Of a stretch of 64,000 nt of DNA, positions 1 to 10,601 are shown piece after piece (the first letter of the stretch is position 1; every line of letters begins with the position of its first letter). The position numbers were made by a program, and so were the translations under genes. Source of the stretch: Apteryx mantelli (lineage: Eukaryota > Chordata > Aves > Apterygiformes > Apterygidae); the NCBI RefSeq assembly GCF_036417845.1, contig NC_089981.1, positions 8,945,501-9,009,500 of the forward strand. The letters are read 5' to 3'. The notes under the pieces are model-generated. The model did no database searches, was not told where the DNA came from, and saw only the letters and a program-made list of their open reading frames with translations.

Positions 1-9
1 AATCTGCAG

Positions 10-190
10 ATAGAATCATAGAGTCATTTAGGTTGGGAAGGATTTCTGGAGATCATCAAGTCCAACCTCCTCCTCAGAGCAGGTTCAGTCAGATCAGACT
101 GCTCCGGCCCGATCCAGCTGAACTTTAAATGTCAGCACAGATGGAGATTCTACAAATTTGCACCTAATCCAGTGTTTGATCACTCACGTT
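10..190 (-). mobile_element. Old CR1 LINE 3'-end fragment (unit L1)
   Basis: Reads as the complement of a CR1 3' end: a TAGAATCATAGA-type terminus, then the GGTTGGGAAGGATTTCTGG and TCAAGTCCAACCTCC blocks typical of avian CR1 tails. It diverges clearly from the younger CR1 at 18031-20526. The inner edge is vague because similarity fades near the GTGTTTGATCACTC motif. The same fragment sits in L2 (20660-20839) and inverted in R (54694-54872), so it predates the duplication. Confidence 0.8.
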
Positions 191-1833
191 GGGGCAGGAG
201 AGGGAAATTTCCTCCTTCAGTTTCCCAAGTAGTCCATGGAAGAGAGCAACCTGTTGATAGCAAGCTCATTGAAGCCCTTTTCTGAGAATTAACTGGGCTA
301 GTTGCTGTGCTTTAGGGCAGAAAAGGTTGGGTAGGTTGGAGATAAACAACAGCCAGCTATGCAAAGATAACTCAGTGTGTAAAGGCAGTCTGGTCTTTTG
401 TGCATCTAAGCAGGGTAAGCATTTTGCTCACTTAAACTGTGTACCTAACCATTATAGGCTGGTTTTAATCCTGCTGTCTGCTTCTTGAAATGGGCAAGTA
501 CTTCTGAAGATATGGCTCAAGGGGGGAATAAACTGGCTTGTTATCCACAGTATCTACTCTTGCCTTTCTGGATGAAACAGGTCAGTAAGAGAATAGTTTT
601 GTACATATGCAATACCTTGAAGCCTATGCTAGAAACAGACCTCAGCAAGAATTGAAACCTCCATTCAGTCACCCACGTGATAAGAACTCCGCTTTGAGAG
701 CGTCAGCCAGGTTACTGGTAACCTCCAAGAGATTAACAATAATTTTTCATGTGAGGTGAAGCTGGTAGAACCTTTACAGGGATGAGCGATTCCCTTTCTG
801 TTCAGGATTCCTTCCCTTTTAGCATGAGATTTTCCACCCTCTAAATGGAAAGTATTTCATTTGGTGACTCTTCCCAATTTATTCCTGAGCAGAAGATGGC
901 CACTTTTCCTTGACAACAGGGATGCAAGCAAATGAGAAATCCTTTCTCAGCCAAACCTGGAGGATCTTGTGGTATCTGCTCCTCTTTGGGAAGATGCAAA
1001 GCTGGGTTTTCCTGCTGCTGTTGCCATTTAGTGCTTGGCACCATTTCTTTCAAGAGAGGAAGCTCTTACTTTCTTCTGCCAGGATGTGGATTTGTTATTT
1101 GTATGTTTACAAGTTGCAGTCCCAAAGGTCAGGGTGGTGGAGGTCCATGTAATTAAGGCAGGTCTTAGCAAGTTGGCACAGCTGCAGCCTAACCATTATA
1201 TTCCTATTTCAGCAAGGCTGAACAGGGGCTGCTTTGCCCTGTTAATGGACTTTGTGTCCCATACTGAGCTCTAACTACCCTGCTACCAATGCCCGGGGGA
1301 GTTAGCTAATAGGCAAAAAATGTATTGGTGATTGCAATACAGGAAGAATGATGTCTGAACTAGTGTCAAGACCACCTATCTTCAGGAACAAGCGGGCCAT
1401 TGCCCTCAGAGTGGGCCATTTGGATGATACTGTACACCCAGCCCTGGCCATGAGTGAGGGGAGAAGCGTGCTCCATAGATGTCCTCAAGAAAAGCAGACT
1501 TTCTTCCTTAAAAAAGGCACACTAAAAGTGGGCACACTAAAACCATTGTAGTGCCAGACTAGGACTTGTGTTTCACAGTGCTGCTGCTGCCTTTTGAATA
1601 AATTATTTTATCTTTCTGCGCTTTCTTATCTCACCTGAAAAATAGGAACAGTACTCCCTTGTATCACAAGTCATTTCAATGCGTAATTAAAGAAGTCTAG
1701 TCAGAAGCTATGATGAAAATGCTCCGTACTTCCTTGTGGCTACTGAGATAATCAATTGTGTGTTGCCAGTTTCCCATCACTTCTAGGTGTTGAACCAGTT
1801 TCTTGTCGGGAGATGATATGAGTGTGCTGGCAA
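191..1833. other. Intergenic DNA, unit L1
   Basis: No convincing gene is seen. Several short open frames around 840-1550 recur in L2 and R (one 80-codon frame at 910-1152 is unchanged in R), but they have no recognisable domain and overlap on both strands, so I treat them as chance frames in conserved duplicate DNA. The start region of OR1 follows. Confidence 0.6.
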
Positions 1834-2858
1834 CATGCCTGAGAGGAATCACTGTGTGGCCATTGAGTTTATCCTCTCTGGACTAACAGAAAGCCAAGAG
1901 GTGAAGGTAACCCGCTTTTTTTAAGCACATTAATAGGGAATCTTGGAAGGATCATGTAGATGAAGGTTGATCCCCGGGCTTCACACACTGTGTACCTTTC
2001 CCTCAGTAACTTGGCTTCTGTGGATTTCTGTTACTCCTCAGCTATCTCCCCGAGGTGGCTGGTGAACTCTTCAGCAGTGAGGAGAGCCACTTCAGTCAGT
2101 GCCTGTGTGGCACAGCTATTCACTTGTCTCCTCATGGCTAGTGTTGTGTGTCTCCTGCTGGCAGTAATGGCATATGACTGCATGTGGCTCTCTGTAACCC
2201 TCTCCTTTATGCAACTGTCATGTCCTCAAAAGCCTGTACACAGATGGTAATCATCTCCTCTTTCACTGGCTTTGTCCAGTGTCCACACACTTGCGCAAAT
2301 TATCTCCACCTTCACATTCTCTTTCTGTGACTTTGGTGTTATCAGTCATTATTTCTGTGACATCCCCCGAGGATCCAGCTTTCATGCTCTGACACCTATA
2401 GCAAAGAGACAGTACTTCACATTTTTGGTGTGTTTCGTGGCACCTTCACATCTCTGGCAATTCTCATCTCCTCCATCTACCTCATCTGCACCACCCTGAG
2501 GATCCACTCCTCCAAGGGCAGATGCAAAGCCTTCTCTACCCGTGCTTCCCATCTGAGAGCTCTCTTCTTGTTTTATGGGAGCACCGTTTTTATGTGCGGT
2601 AGCCCAATATCCAGCTACTCATTGGACTGAGATAAATGGGCCTCTCTGTTCTCTACAGTGGTGACTCCAGTGCTGAATCTTATCAGCTACAGCCTAAGGA
2701 ATAAGGAGGTGAAGGATGCTCTGAGGAGAGTTTTAGGTCATATCAGAGAAACTTCAGCAGACTTGTTAGAAAGAGAACTTTGTTTGGGGAAAATTTATCA
2801 AAACCTTGGTACAAAGAGTAGGACTTCCAAGGAAGATTTGATCAGCTTCCAAGGGTGA
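1834..2858 (+). pseudogene. Olfactory receptor pseudogene OR1, copy L1 (class II, OR5/8/9-like)
   Basis: An OR reading frame begins at the ATG at 1834 (MPERNHCVAIEFILSGLT, a typical OR N-terminus) but stops after about 30 codons in a T-rich stretch, where part of TM1 is also missing. Homology resumes with GNLG, KVDP, a degenerate TM2 (YLSLSNLASVDFCYSS), LAVMAYD at the end of TM3, then after frame changes SFCDFGVISHYFCDI (extracellular loop 2) and [19 protein letters not shown] (TM7 and tail). The conserved DRY is lost (MAYDCMW). This copy has a private TGA at about 2628 (L2 and R read CGA there) and a private 7-bp duplication near 2275. The early stop and TM1 loss are shared with both other copies. 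OR5, OR8 and OR9 cannot be separated by eye. Confidence 0.88.
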
Positions 2859-5800
2859 GATTCAGAAAGGTACTTAATTGTTAGAAGTGATTTTAGGTGG
2901 ACTTTTAACTGGTTGTATCTGCAACTTCTATCTTGAAAGACTGTGTTCCTCTGCTGCTGAAAGCTGGAGGAATCCTGACTCTTAACTTGCAAGTTCCAAG
3001 CACAACCAGGACTCCTGCCTGAGGAGTGCGTGGCACAGAATTGCAGTTCTCTGTTCTATTAGGAACGTTTGCTCATGTAGGAAAACCACCAGTCCATCAA
3101 GATGAGAAAAAGCTTTCAAAGATATTCAAGAAGAGAAAAGCAATGTGATTTGAATTTATGGCCACTTCTGCTACGTCTTCAGTATTTGAAAGGAGTAGCC
3201 TCTTCCAGTGCAACACACAGAACCTGAAGTTCTGGAAAGGAAATCTTGGAGAAGAGACACCCGTGTTTTTGCCCCCCAAACACTAGGGAAAGTAACTGTC
3301 CCTCTTCTGTTAAATCTCCCTCTTCTGTCACTCATTACTACCTCCTTTTTCCCCTTCTGCCTGGAAACATGAGAAAACTACAGCAATGCAGAAAAGATTG
3401 ACTTCTAATTTTGCTACCATTGTGAAGCAACAAGAACTTATTCCTGCTTTTCATCTCCACATATCATCAATCCACTTGAGGCAACTGAGTGAATTGGTAG
3501 TTATTTTAAGGACACTGGACATAATTTGAAAGTTAATCAAGCTGCAGTGTTCTTTCACTTAAAAGAATGCCGAAATAAGATGGTGACTTACCAACTACAT
3601 GTCTGCCATCAATGTGATTTTGAGACTAAACGACCAATCATTTCTGGGAGATGAGAAAGTTGGGAAAGGCTTTGGAATCCTTTTATCAATTCAACTAAGC
3701 TAGCTCTAAGGATAGGTGTTCTAGCGCTAAACGATGTTTCATCCCTTCTGGCTGAGTTTACAAATGCTGTCCCTCAGTTGGCAGAAGGAGTTGAAATCTT
3801 TATTGAGCTGAAAGTGACAGAATTAATCTCAGACAGGTGAGAGGTTCCTGCCTCTGCATAAGGCTTACAGTCAAAGGGGGATGGAAAGAGGTCTTGCGGA
3901 TTCACTTTGCATTTCACTGCAAGCCTGTTAGGGCTGTTATTTCCCCTGACTTCCTCTCCTTAAAGCTGTGCATAACTCTAGCAAAGATTGTGTCCCTGTG
4001 ATCATCTATGGCACCCTAAAGAAGGATTTTACAAGTCTCAGGAAAATATAGCCCTTTGGTCCTGCTAGTTGTCATCTTTCTGTTGCTGCAGAGGCTGAAG
4101 CTCAAGGTTTATCTCTTGTTTCTCATCATTAAGTATCATCAGATATGTGAAGTTCACCGTTTTTGCACATACCAATGTTGCGCTGTCCTTATCTTGGACA
4201 AAGAAGTGAGCTTTTTAAACCAGATTTCTGAGTTGTCCAAAATTGTCTCTTTCAGTGGACTCCCAGCTCACAGGAAGGAAATAGCTTGAGAAGAAATCAC
4301 AGGCATCATTTTATTTTCCTGTGTACGTTTACAGGTCTCTGGGAAGAGCAATGTACACTACTACTCTTCTAGAAAAAGACAGGTAGGTTGTCATCAAAGA
4401 GCTTCCCTGCACAGCAATGAGTCATGTCTGCACACCTCTCTCTGCGCTGATGTTTAAGATGATAGTCAAAGCCATCTCGAGCTAAGCATCAGCAGAACCG
4501 GCAGCATGGTTCAATCAAGAATCACAATCTCAAACCTAAATATGTTTTCTGACAAATATCATCAAAAAGAACAGATTTTCTTAAGTCCTGCATTCACCTA
4601 TGCCTTAGTCTCCACCTCGAGAAACCCAGACAAAATTAGGGAATTTAAAATGTTAAAGAGCTGCTGTCTCTTCAAATCTACAGTTTGCTTTTCTAAGAAA
4701 GCCTTCTGATCCAACATCCAGAATCCTGTTCCTCTTCTTCCCTTCCCCAAATCTCAGTTCCAGGAGGAGATTTGGGAAAATCCCTGCCTTGAATTACTTG
4801 TCATGACAGCAATGCTAAAGTAAGTCCATTTGCGGTAGAACAGCATTGCCCAGAGTCAGGAGGTCCTAGGGGCATTTGGGGGTTTCCCTGCTGCAAACAG
4901 TTGAGGAAAACTCGATGGATCAAGAACAGTACTGTTAAGAATTTTAGGGAAATTTTCAGTGTTCAGCTAGGAATTAGGTTATATTGTGTGGAGTATGGAG
5001 AGATATTGGATCCCCATATTTCCACTGAGATATCTATTCCTTAGATCTTTATAGTGTAAAGCACCAGGCGACTGGCCAAAGTATGAAACTTCATCCAGTC
5101 TCTAAATAAAGCGGTGAAAAATGTCCCGACGATTAAACTGGATTGTGGCTCCGACATTGACTATGGTATTTAACCATGCTTGGATTGCTGCTCTGATAGA
5201 TTATAAAGCTCAGCTATGACATTAGGTCAAGGCCTTGGAAAGGTGTTAGCAGAGCTCCTTTAAATGAAGCGTTCCCAGAGACACCAGGTTGGCACAGACT
5301 GATGAAAATCGGAGTGAATGCCTGGCATTGGGGAACGGCCTCTGTGTCCATCAGTGTTCCTGGGAGCCTTGGAAAGTCTAGTACAGTGTATGTCACCCTT
5401 CACTGTAAGGCAGACACCTAGTGCAGCATCCTGCTCCTCTCATGCTCCTATTTTACCATGCAATGAATCGCAGTCCCCTCAAAGGTCTCTTGCTGTCTTC
5501 AGCAGCTCTCTCAAGTTGAGGCACCTCATGTCAGCACACCAATATATGTGAGATGAAACCTGCTTGTGCTGTGCCATCCTGAAGGATTTGCTTTCTCTTG
5601 GAAGCTTAGCACCACCATCACTTTTTTTGTGTAGAAACGTGAGCAGACACCACTCTCCGAAGCTCGTAGGAGCTAGTGGGAAAGCATAACCTCTCAAAAT
5701 ACTTAGTTATTCCTCTTAATGCCAGGAGAAGCCTAGACCTGAGACTTACACAGCTCTAAGGTGTCTAAAGGTAAAAGCCACAATACCACCCCAAAGGCTC

Positions 5801-5975
5801 GGGTTTGACTGGTGACAATATGCTCACATCCTTTTGACTGACAGTTTCCAAAGAAAGATGAGAGCTACATGAAACCTTGAATTTAGTTTCAGTTCTGCTC
5901 TGAACAGGCATGCTAAAAATAGAACACCATTCCTGAAAAGTCCCTCCTGAACACTTCTCTTTGCCTCCTCATGGT
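2859..5975. other. Intergenic DNA, unit L1
   Basis: About 3.1 kb without a recognisable gene. It aligns with 23459-26535 in L2 and with the complement of 49017-52070 in R at high identity. Short open frames occur on both strands but none has a domain, a plausible start context or a consistent coding pattern between copies. Confidence 0.6.
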
Positions 5976-6372
5976 TGAGATGGACCCCAAAGAGCTGTGC
6001 TATGCAGCCCACAAAAGAGATGGTCTCCTTTTCAGCAAGAAGGTCATAAATGAGTTTGGGAACAGTGACAGTAGAGTAACTGATATCTACAAAGGACAAG
6101 CAGCTCAGGAAGAAGTATGGGGTGGGAGAGTCCAGCTGTTGACTGTTCTGTATAGTGCTGATGCTAAGCAGGTTTCCAAGAATAACAGTGGCATAGAAGA
6201 CTAAGAAGAATGTGAAGGATACTTTTGCTAATGCATCATCTTGTGTGAGTCCCTGGAAGACAAACTCCGTCACATTGTTTTTGTTCTTCACATACGTCAC
6301 GTAGACAGGACCTGAAGCACAGAATAAAGCCACCTGTGATGGCATTAGAAACACAGTGTTATCAGTACACAT
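5976..6372 (-). pseudogene. Olfactory receptor pseudogene OR2, copy L1 (OR4-like, 3' part deleted)
   Basis: Read on the minus strand, the segment gives KNKNNVTEFVFQGLTQDD (OR N-terminus), LVFYATVILGNLL (TM1), a damaged PMYFFL (reads PTPYFFL), FLSCLSFVDISYSTV (TM2), PKLI and FVGCIAQLFGVHL (start of TM3). It then runs straight into sequence that lies downstream of the gene in R. Comparison with 47893-48898 shows one deletion of about 655 bp removing TM3 to TM7, at a junction with CTCA microhomology. The ATG at 6372 is in frame but lies upstream of the usual OR start. Non-functional. Confidence 0.9.
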
Positions 6373-8837
6373 CCATGTCGATCACTGGTATGTTCAATAT
6401 CAATGTATTCCCTTTTATGTCTTTTGGGGAAAGTTTCCTTTCAAAGTCAATGCTTCTCTCAAGGAGTGACAGTTGATATCTAACTCAGAATGTATTACTG
6501 AAGTGTGTAATAGCGAGTTCCGTTTATTTGTTTGAGGGAGTTGGTAGAAATATCCTCCAGATTCATATTTCTGACCTTTGCCCCTTTTAAAAAGGAAGAC
6601 TAGTTACTAGGTTCCCTAAACATCCACTTTTGAAGTGTTGATTTGGAAATGAAAAACCGACTGAGAAGGATAGTGCATGTTTTGATTTGAGTCTCAACAC
6701 GTTAGTCATGCCCTAAGGAATTCTGCTCAGGCAGTGAACGTACCTTCTTTTTCAACCCTCTGAGGGAATTCAACAGAACTAGTCCTTACTATTGCTCTCT
6801 GACTCTGGTAGAATGTCCATGCATTTCTGTGCAGCCATCAGTATTCACATCATGACACAAGGCAGCTGGCTAATTAACATCACTTCAACTCTCAGTGTAG
6901 ATCCTTCTGGAGGAGGTAAAGTGGACACCTACCTCATGTCTGTTTAGCAGAGATGTGCCTTTAGGCACAAACTGTCTTTAAGGCGCCCTAAGTGAAATCA
7001 GACCATGTTCAAGGGATGCCAGGAAACCTGAAGCAGGAGAGTCATTTTCCTATATGTGCTGTACTGGGCTACATCTTGTGTGGATGGGTTCCAGTTATTG
7101 CTCATGAGTTTCTGGGTTGTGACCTCAGTCTCCAAAAGAGTGGGCTTGTGTTTCCTCAGACCACCTTTCCTACAGTACATGGGTGAATACTGGAGATAAT
7201 CTGCATTAACGATGTGTCAGTAAGGCTTTTGTACACCTCAGCCAAGTTCTGGACTAGGCATGGAACCCCCCATAAACACACCTGTGATGCCCCTGGGGTA
7301 ATAAATACACCACTGCTGAATCTCCTTTACTCACCAACACCCTTATATTCACCTTTGCTGCACTCTAGTGCAGTACGCAAGTATCACTAGTGTTCAGTTT
7401 CTACACTGAAAGGATAGACGGCAAGAGCTGCATAACAATGTCCACAATACTGGCAAGTCCTTTGGGATCTTAATCCCAAAGTTAAGATTGAGTACATAGG
7501 AAGTGCTGCAGCTACCTATTGACTCCTTGACTCTGTAACACCAGAAACTTCCTTTTGACAGATATTTCTGGAAATGACATATAACTGAAAAATAAGCAAA
7601 GAAGACACCAATTAAAAGAAAGGGTAAAAAAAAATTGAGTACTTTCTACTTCATAAAATGCACCTCACAAAAGTCACTCAACAGTAATGCCTCTTTTCAA
7701 AGGCAGGATTTCATAGTCATGACCTCTCGGACCACTTTAGGCAGTTTCATCAAAACCTCTCAGCTCCAAGCTGCTTCTTATGTGTCACGAGAGCAGTCCA
7801 CATCTCTGCCAGGGCTGAAAACTACAGGGGATGAAACGGACAGCCTGAATGTCTAGCTCCATTTCTCATTCTGCTAAAACAACTTCCAAGAGCATCTGCA
7901 AGAACAACTCTCTCTCTCTCCAGATGGGGAAGTTGTGGCAGAAATATTTCAAGTAAATTGCACAGCAGAAGCACAAGCTTACCAGAAGCAATGAGATCGC
8001 AGAGGCATGTGAAGTTTTCTTTGTCAGAAAGAATCAGTGGACGGGGAGCTAAAATATATGTTTTGGACAGCTATTAGAGTAATCTCTACAGGGTGACTCT
8101 GGAGCGTGATCACCTAGACCGTGTCACATTGTGGGGGGGTTTGCTTGCTTTCTTGCTTGCTTTCCAATGCTGTCCAGATAAATGGACTTCATTTAGTATT
8201 AGCTATGTGCTTCTTTTGGAAACATTTCTATTTAAAATCAATGTCATGGCTGACCATGTGCAAGATTTTGCAAATGCACCGCCTGCATAGAGCAGAGGAC
8301 ATTCAGGGAACCAGAGCATTTCTGACATTGTCCCACGGTTTGGTCTGTAGATCTGCCGCTCTCCTGTGCAGGCAACACCTTCTTATCTTGAATCACACTT
8401 AAGCCATGTTAAGTGCAAGCAAGTGTTTATAGGGAACGTGAAGTGAAGGAAGAAAAAAGAAAGTGCTTTAGTTACTTTCAGAGTGCATTACACAGATGTC
8501 TTTCTCCCTCACGCACCTGATTTGCTCTTTTCCTCCTGGCAAGGTAGGAGTCAGGGTCCCGTGGCTCCTCGTGGCTCCTTCGTCCTTGTGGAGAACCTTA
8601 GCTGCTACAACTAAGCTCCCTGTGGCAGCTGTGACTGGCTCTGAGATGATTTAATCTTCCATCTTCACATTTCTTCTCTTCCCTCCTGCAGGAGTAGCTG
8701 TTCCAGCTATTCCCTTGGAATACATGTTTCTTCCTTTGCCTGGGCCTGTAGATGTGCCCTGTTGGGCTAGGAGTTATCCTGCGTACAGGAATTATTCCCA
8801 AACAGCTCTTTTTTTTTTCACTGACACATAAAATTGT

Positions 8838-8876
8838 GCCCCCCAATGCTTTCTTTGCCCCCCAATGCTTTCTTTG
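8838..8876. repeat. Short tandem duplication (2 x ~20 bp), present only in the left arm
   Basis: Two adjacent copies of a segment containing CCCCCCAATGCTTTCTTT. The matching place in R (about 45630-45650) has one copy, so the duplication arose after the arms formed or was lost in R. Confidence 0.85.
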
Positions 8877-9399
8877 GTGGCGACAATTTCCTACAGTGAG
8901 CAATTTATCTTTCACTTGGATCTTTGATTCTCTATTAGTAATAAACATTAAAATGCAAAATCTGAGGCAGAGATGAAGGGCAGACGGGATGGCTAGGAAG
9001 GAGGGCATTAGTGATAGGTGAACTACTGCAGAAAGGAAGAGAGTTGCACTGGAATGGGAAGGGGAGAAGCTTCTCCTCATATCATCTGCATCAGCAAATG
9101 ACCCAGCCAGCATCTAATATCAGCAGTTTAATTGCTAACCCATGGATTCAGCATATGACAATGAAGTACTCCTAAGAAGGCATTTACTCCAAAGTAAAGG
9201 GGAAGGAAGCCTTTGGTACAATTGCTTCCAGCAGCAGGTGACCAACAGCCTTGCAGGCACCTTGGGCCATCGTTTCCTGGCTGAGTAGATTACAGAGTAG
9301 ATGGAGTTTGTCTGACGGAAAGTTTACACCTGGGAGAGCTCGGACTAATGGGATGCTCTGCCTGGAACACATTTTAATATTTTTGATAGCATTAATTTC

Positions 9400-9405
9400 T
9401 TTATT
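9400..9405 (-). terminator. Possible polyadenylation signal for OR3-L
   Basis: AATAAA on the minus strand about 260 bp downstream of the OR3-L stop. The same hexamer is kept at 45099-45104 downstream of OR3-R. Only the hexamer and its placement support this. Confidence 0.35.
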
Positions 9406-9665
9406 TGCTGGTGTCTCAGCAGTGCTTGGAAGCCCCAGTCCTGGGCCTGTGCTATTCAAAAAGAGAACATAAAGGGAAGCCTTGCTAGTCACAGAGTTTA
9501 CAATGCCATTCCAATCAAAACATGAACTTTCAATGTCTTCCTAATTACTGCAACAGCTAAAACCAAGCTTTTCTTCAAAAGGGAGCTTTCAGTAAATTTT
9601 CCAAAATGGAATTATAGTGAGAGAGACTTGATTTTCTCAGCTCCTGAGAAAATGTTACCACAGTT

Positions 9666-10601
9666 CTACACCTCACCCTTTTCTCTCCAAACTTTTCTAT
9701 TCCACAGTTTTCTCATGGCACTTTTTACCTCCTCATTTCTCAGCGTGTAGATGAGTGGGTTCAGCATGGGTGTGATGACAGTGTAAAACACAGCTACGCT
9801 CTTGTCCTCCGAGAGATTGCTGGATGGGCGTACGTAGGTGAATATGCATGGCCCAAGGAAGAGAATCACCACAGTAATGTGGGACCCACAGGTGGAGAGG
9901 GCTTTGTTCCTCCCTTCGGACGTTCGCCTTTTCAAGGATAACAAAATGATAATGTAGGACGTGACCAGGATGATGAAAGAGACCAAAGTAATCATTCCAC
10001 TGTTGGCAACGACAATGACGCCCACAACATAGGTGTCGGTACAGGCCAGTTGTAGTAGGGGATGGACATCACAGAAGTAGTGGTCAATTTTGTTGGGGCC
10101 GCAAAAAGGGAGGCTAACGGTTATGAGGGTCTGCACCAGGGAGTGCACAAAGCCCCCCACCCATGAACCCATCACCATCCAGCCACACACACGCCTGGTC
10201 ATGAGGGTGGTGTAGTGCAGGGGTCTGCATATGGCAAAGTAGCGATCATAGGCCATCATTGTGAGGATGAAGATCTCAGCGCAGCCAAAGAAATGTCCCA
10301 TGAATAGCTGTGCCATGCAACCCCCAAAGGAAATGGTTTTCTTCTCAACAAGGAAGTCAGCAATCATTTTGGGAGCTGTGACAGAAGAGAAGCAAATATC
10401 TGCAATGGACAGGTGGCAGAGAAAGAAATGCATGGGGGAGTTCAGACGTTGACTGCTGACTACAGTGACAACGATGAGCAGATTTCCTGCCACAACAACA
10501 ATATAGAAGAACAAAAACACCACAAAACACATTTTCTGCACCCCTTGGTTCTTTGAAAGGCCCAGAAGAATGAATTCCTTCACACTGCTTCCATTCTCCA
10601 T
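9666..10601 (-). CDS. Olfactory receptor OR3-L, intact (class II, family 4-like)
   Basis: A complete 311-aa seven-transmembrane odorant receptor, expected in the ciliary membrane of olfactory sensory neurons, coupling to the olfactory G protein. Start chosen at the ATG of [15 protein letters not shown], the usual OR4 start; the frame is open nine codons further up but has no other ATG. Visible landmarks: N-glycosylation site N3-G-S, TM1 AGNLL (38-42), Cys95 in FGGCMAQ, MAYDRY ending TM3 (116-121), loop 2 DHYFCDV, TM6 [11 protein letters not shown]7 [12 protein letters not shown]. Length is normal for the family. One odd residue is His58, where PMYFFL is nearly invariant (here PMHFFL). A pyrimidine-rich acceptor-like CAG lies about 43 bp upstream, as expected for a single coding exon behind a 5' leader. 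It differs from OR3-R at 45 of 936 bases and 31 of 311 residues by hand count. The OR4 assignment is by motif only. Confidence 0.93.
   Translation of the reverse strand: MENGSSVKEFILLGLSKNQGVQKMCFVVFLFFYIVVVAGNLLIVVTVVSSQRLNSPMHFFLCHLSIADICFSSVTAPKMIADFLVEKKTISFGGCMAQLFMGHFFGCAEIFILTMMAYDRYFAICRPLHYTTLMTRRVCGWMVMGSWVGGFVHSLVQTLITVSLPFCGPNKIDHYFCDVHPLLQLACTDTYVVGVIVVANSGMITLVSFIILVTSYIIILLSLKRRTSEGRNKALSTCGSHITVVILFLGPCIFTYVRPSSNLSEDKSVAVFYTVITPMLNPLIYTLRNEEVKSAMRKLWNRKVWREKGEV

Larger units (their letters stand above)
6373..9665. other. Intergenic DNA, unit L1
   Basis: No gene recognised. It holds a short (CT)6 tract at 7908-7920, which is a 29-bp (GA)n tract in R (46038-46066). A tandemly doubled ~20-bp segment containing CCCCCCAATGCTTTCTTT lies at about 8838-8876; R has one copy. 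About 530 bp here (roughly 8221-8755) has no counterpart in R. A TTTATT at 9400-9405 is the complement of AATAAA, about 260 bp past the OR3 stop. Confidence 0.6.

Noticed and set aside
8598..9113. 171-codon minus-strand frame
   Set aside because: No domain, and part of the region is deleted in the R arm, so it is not conserved.
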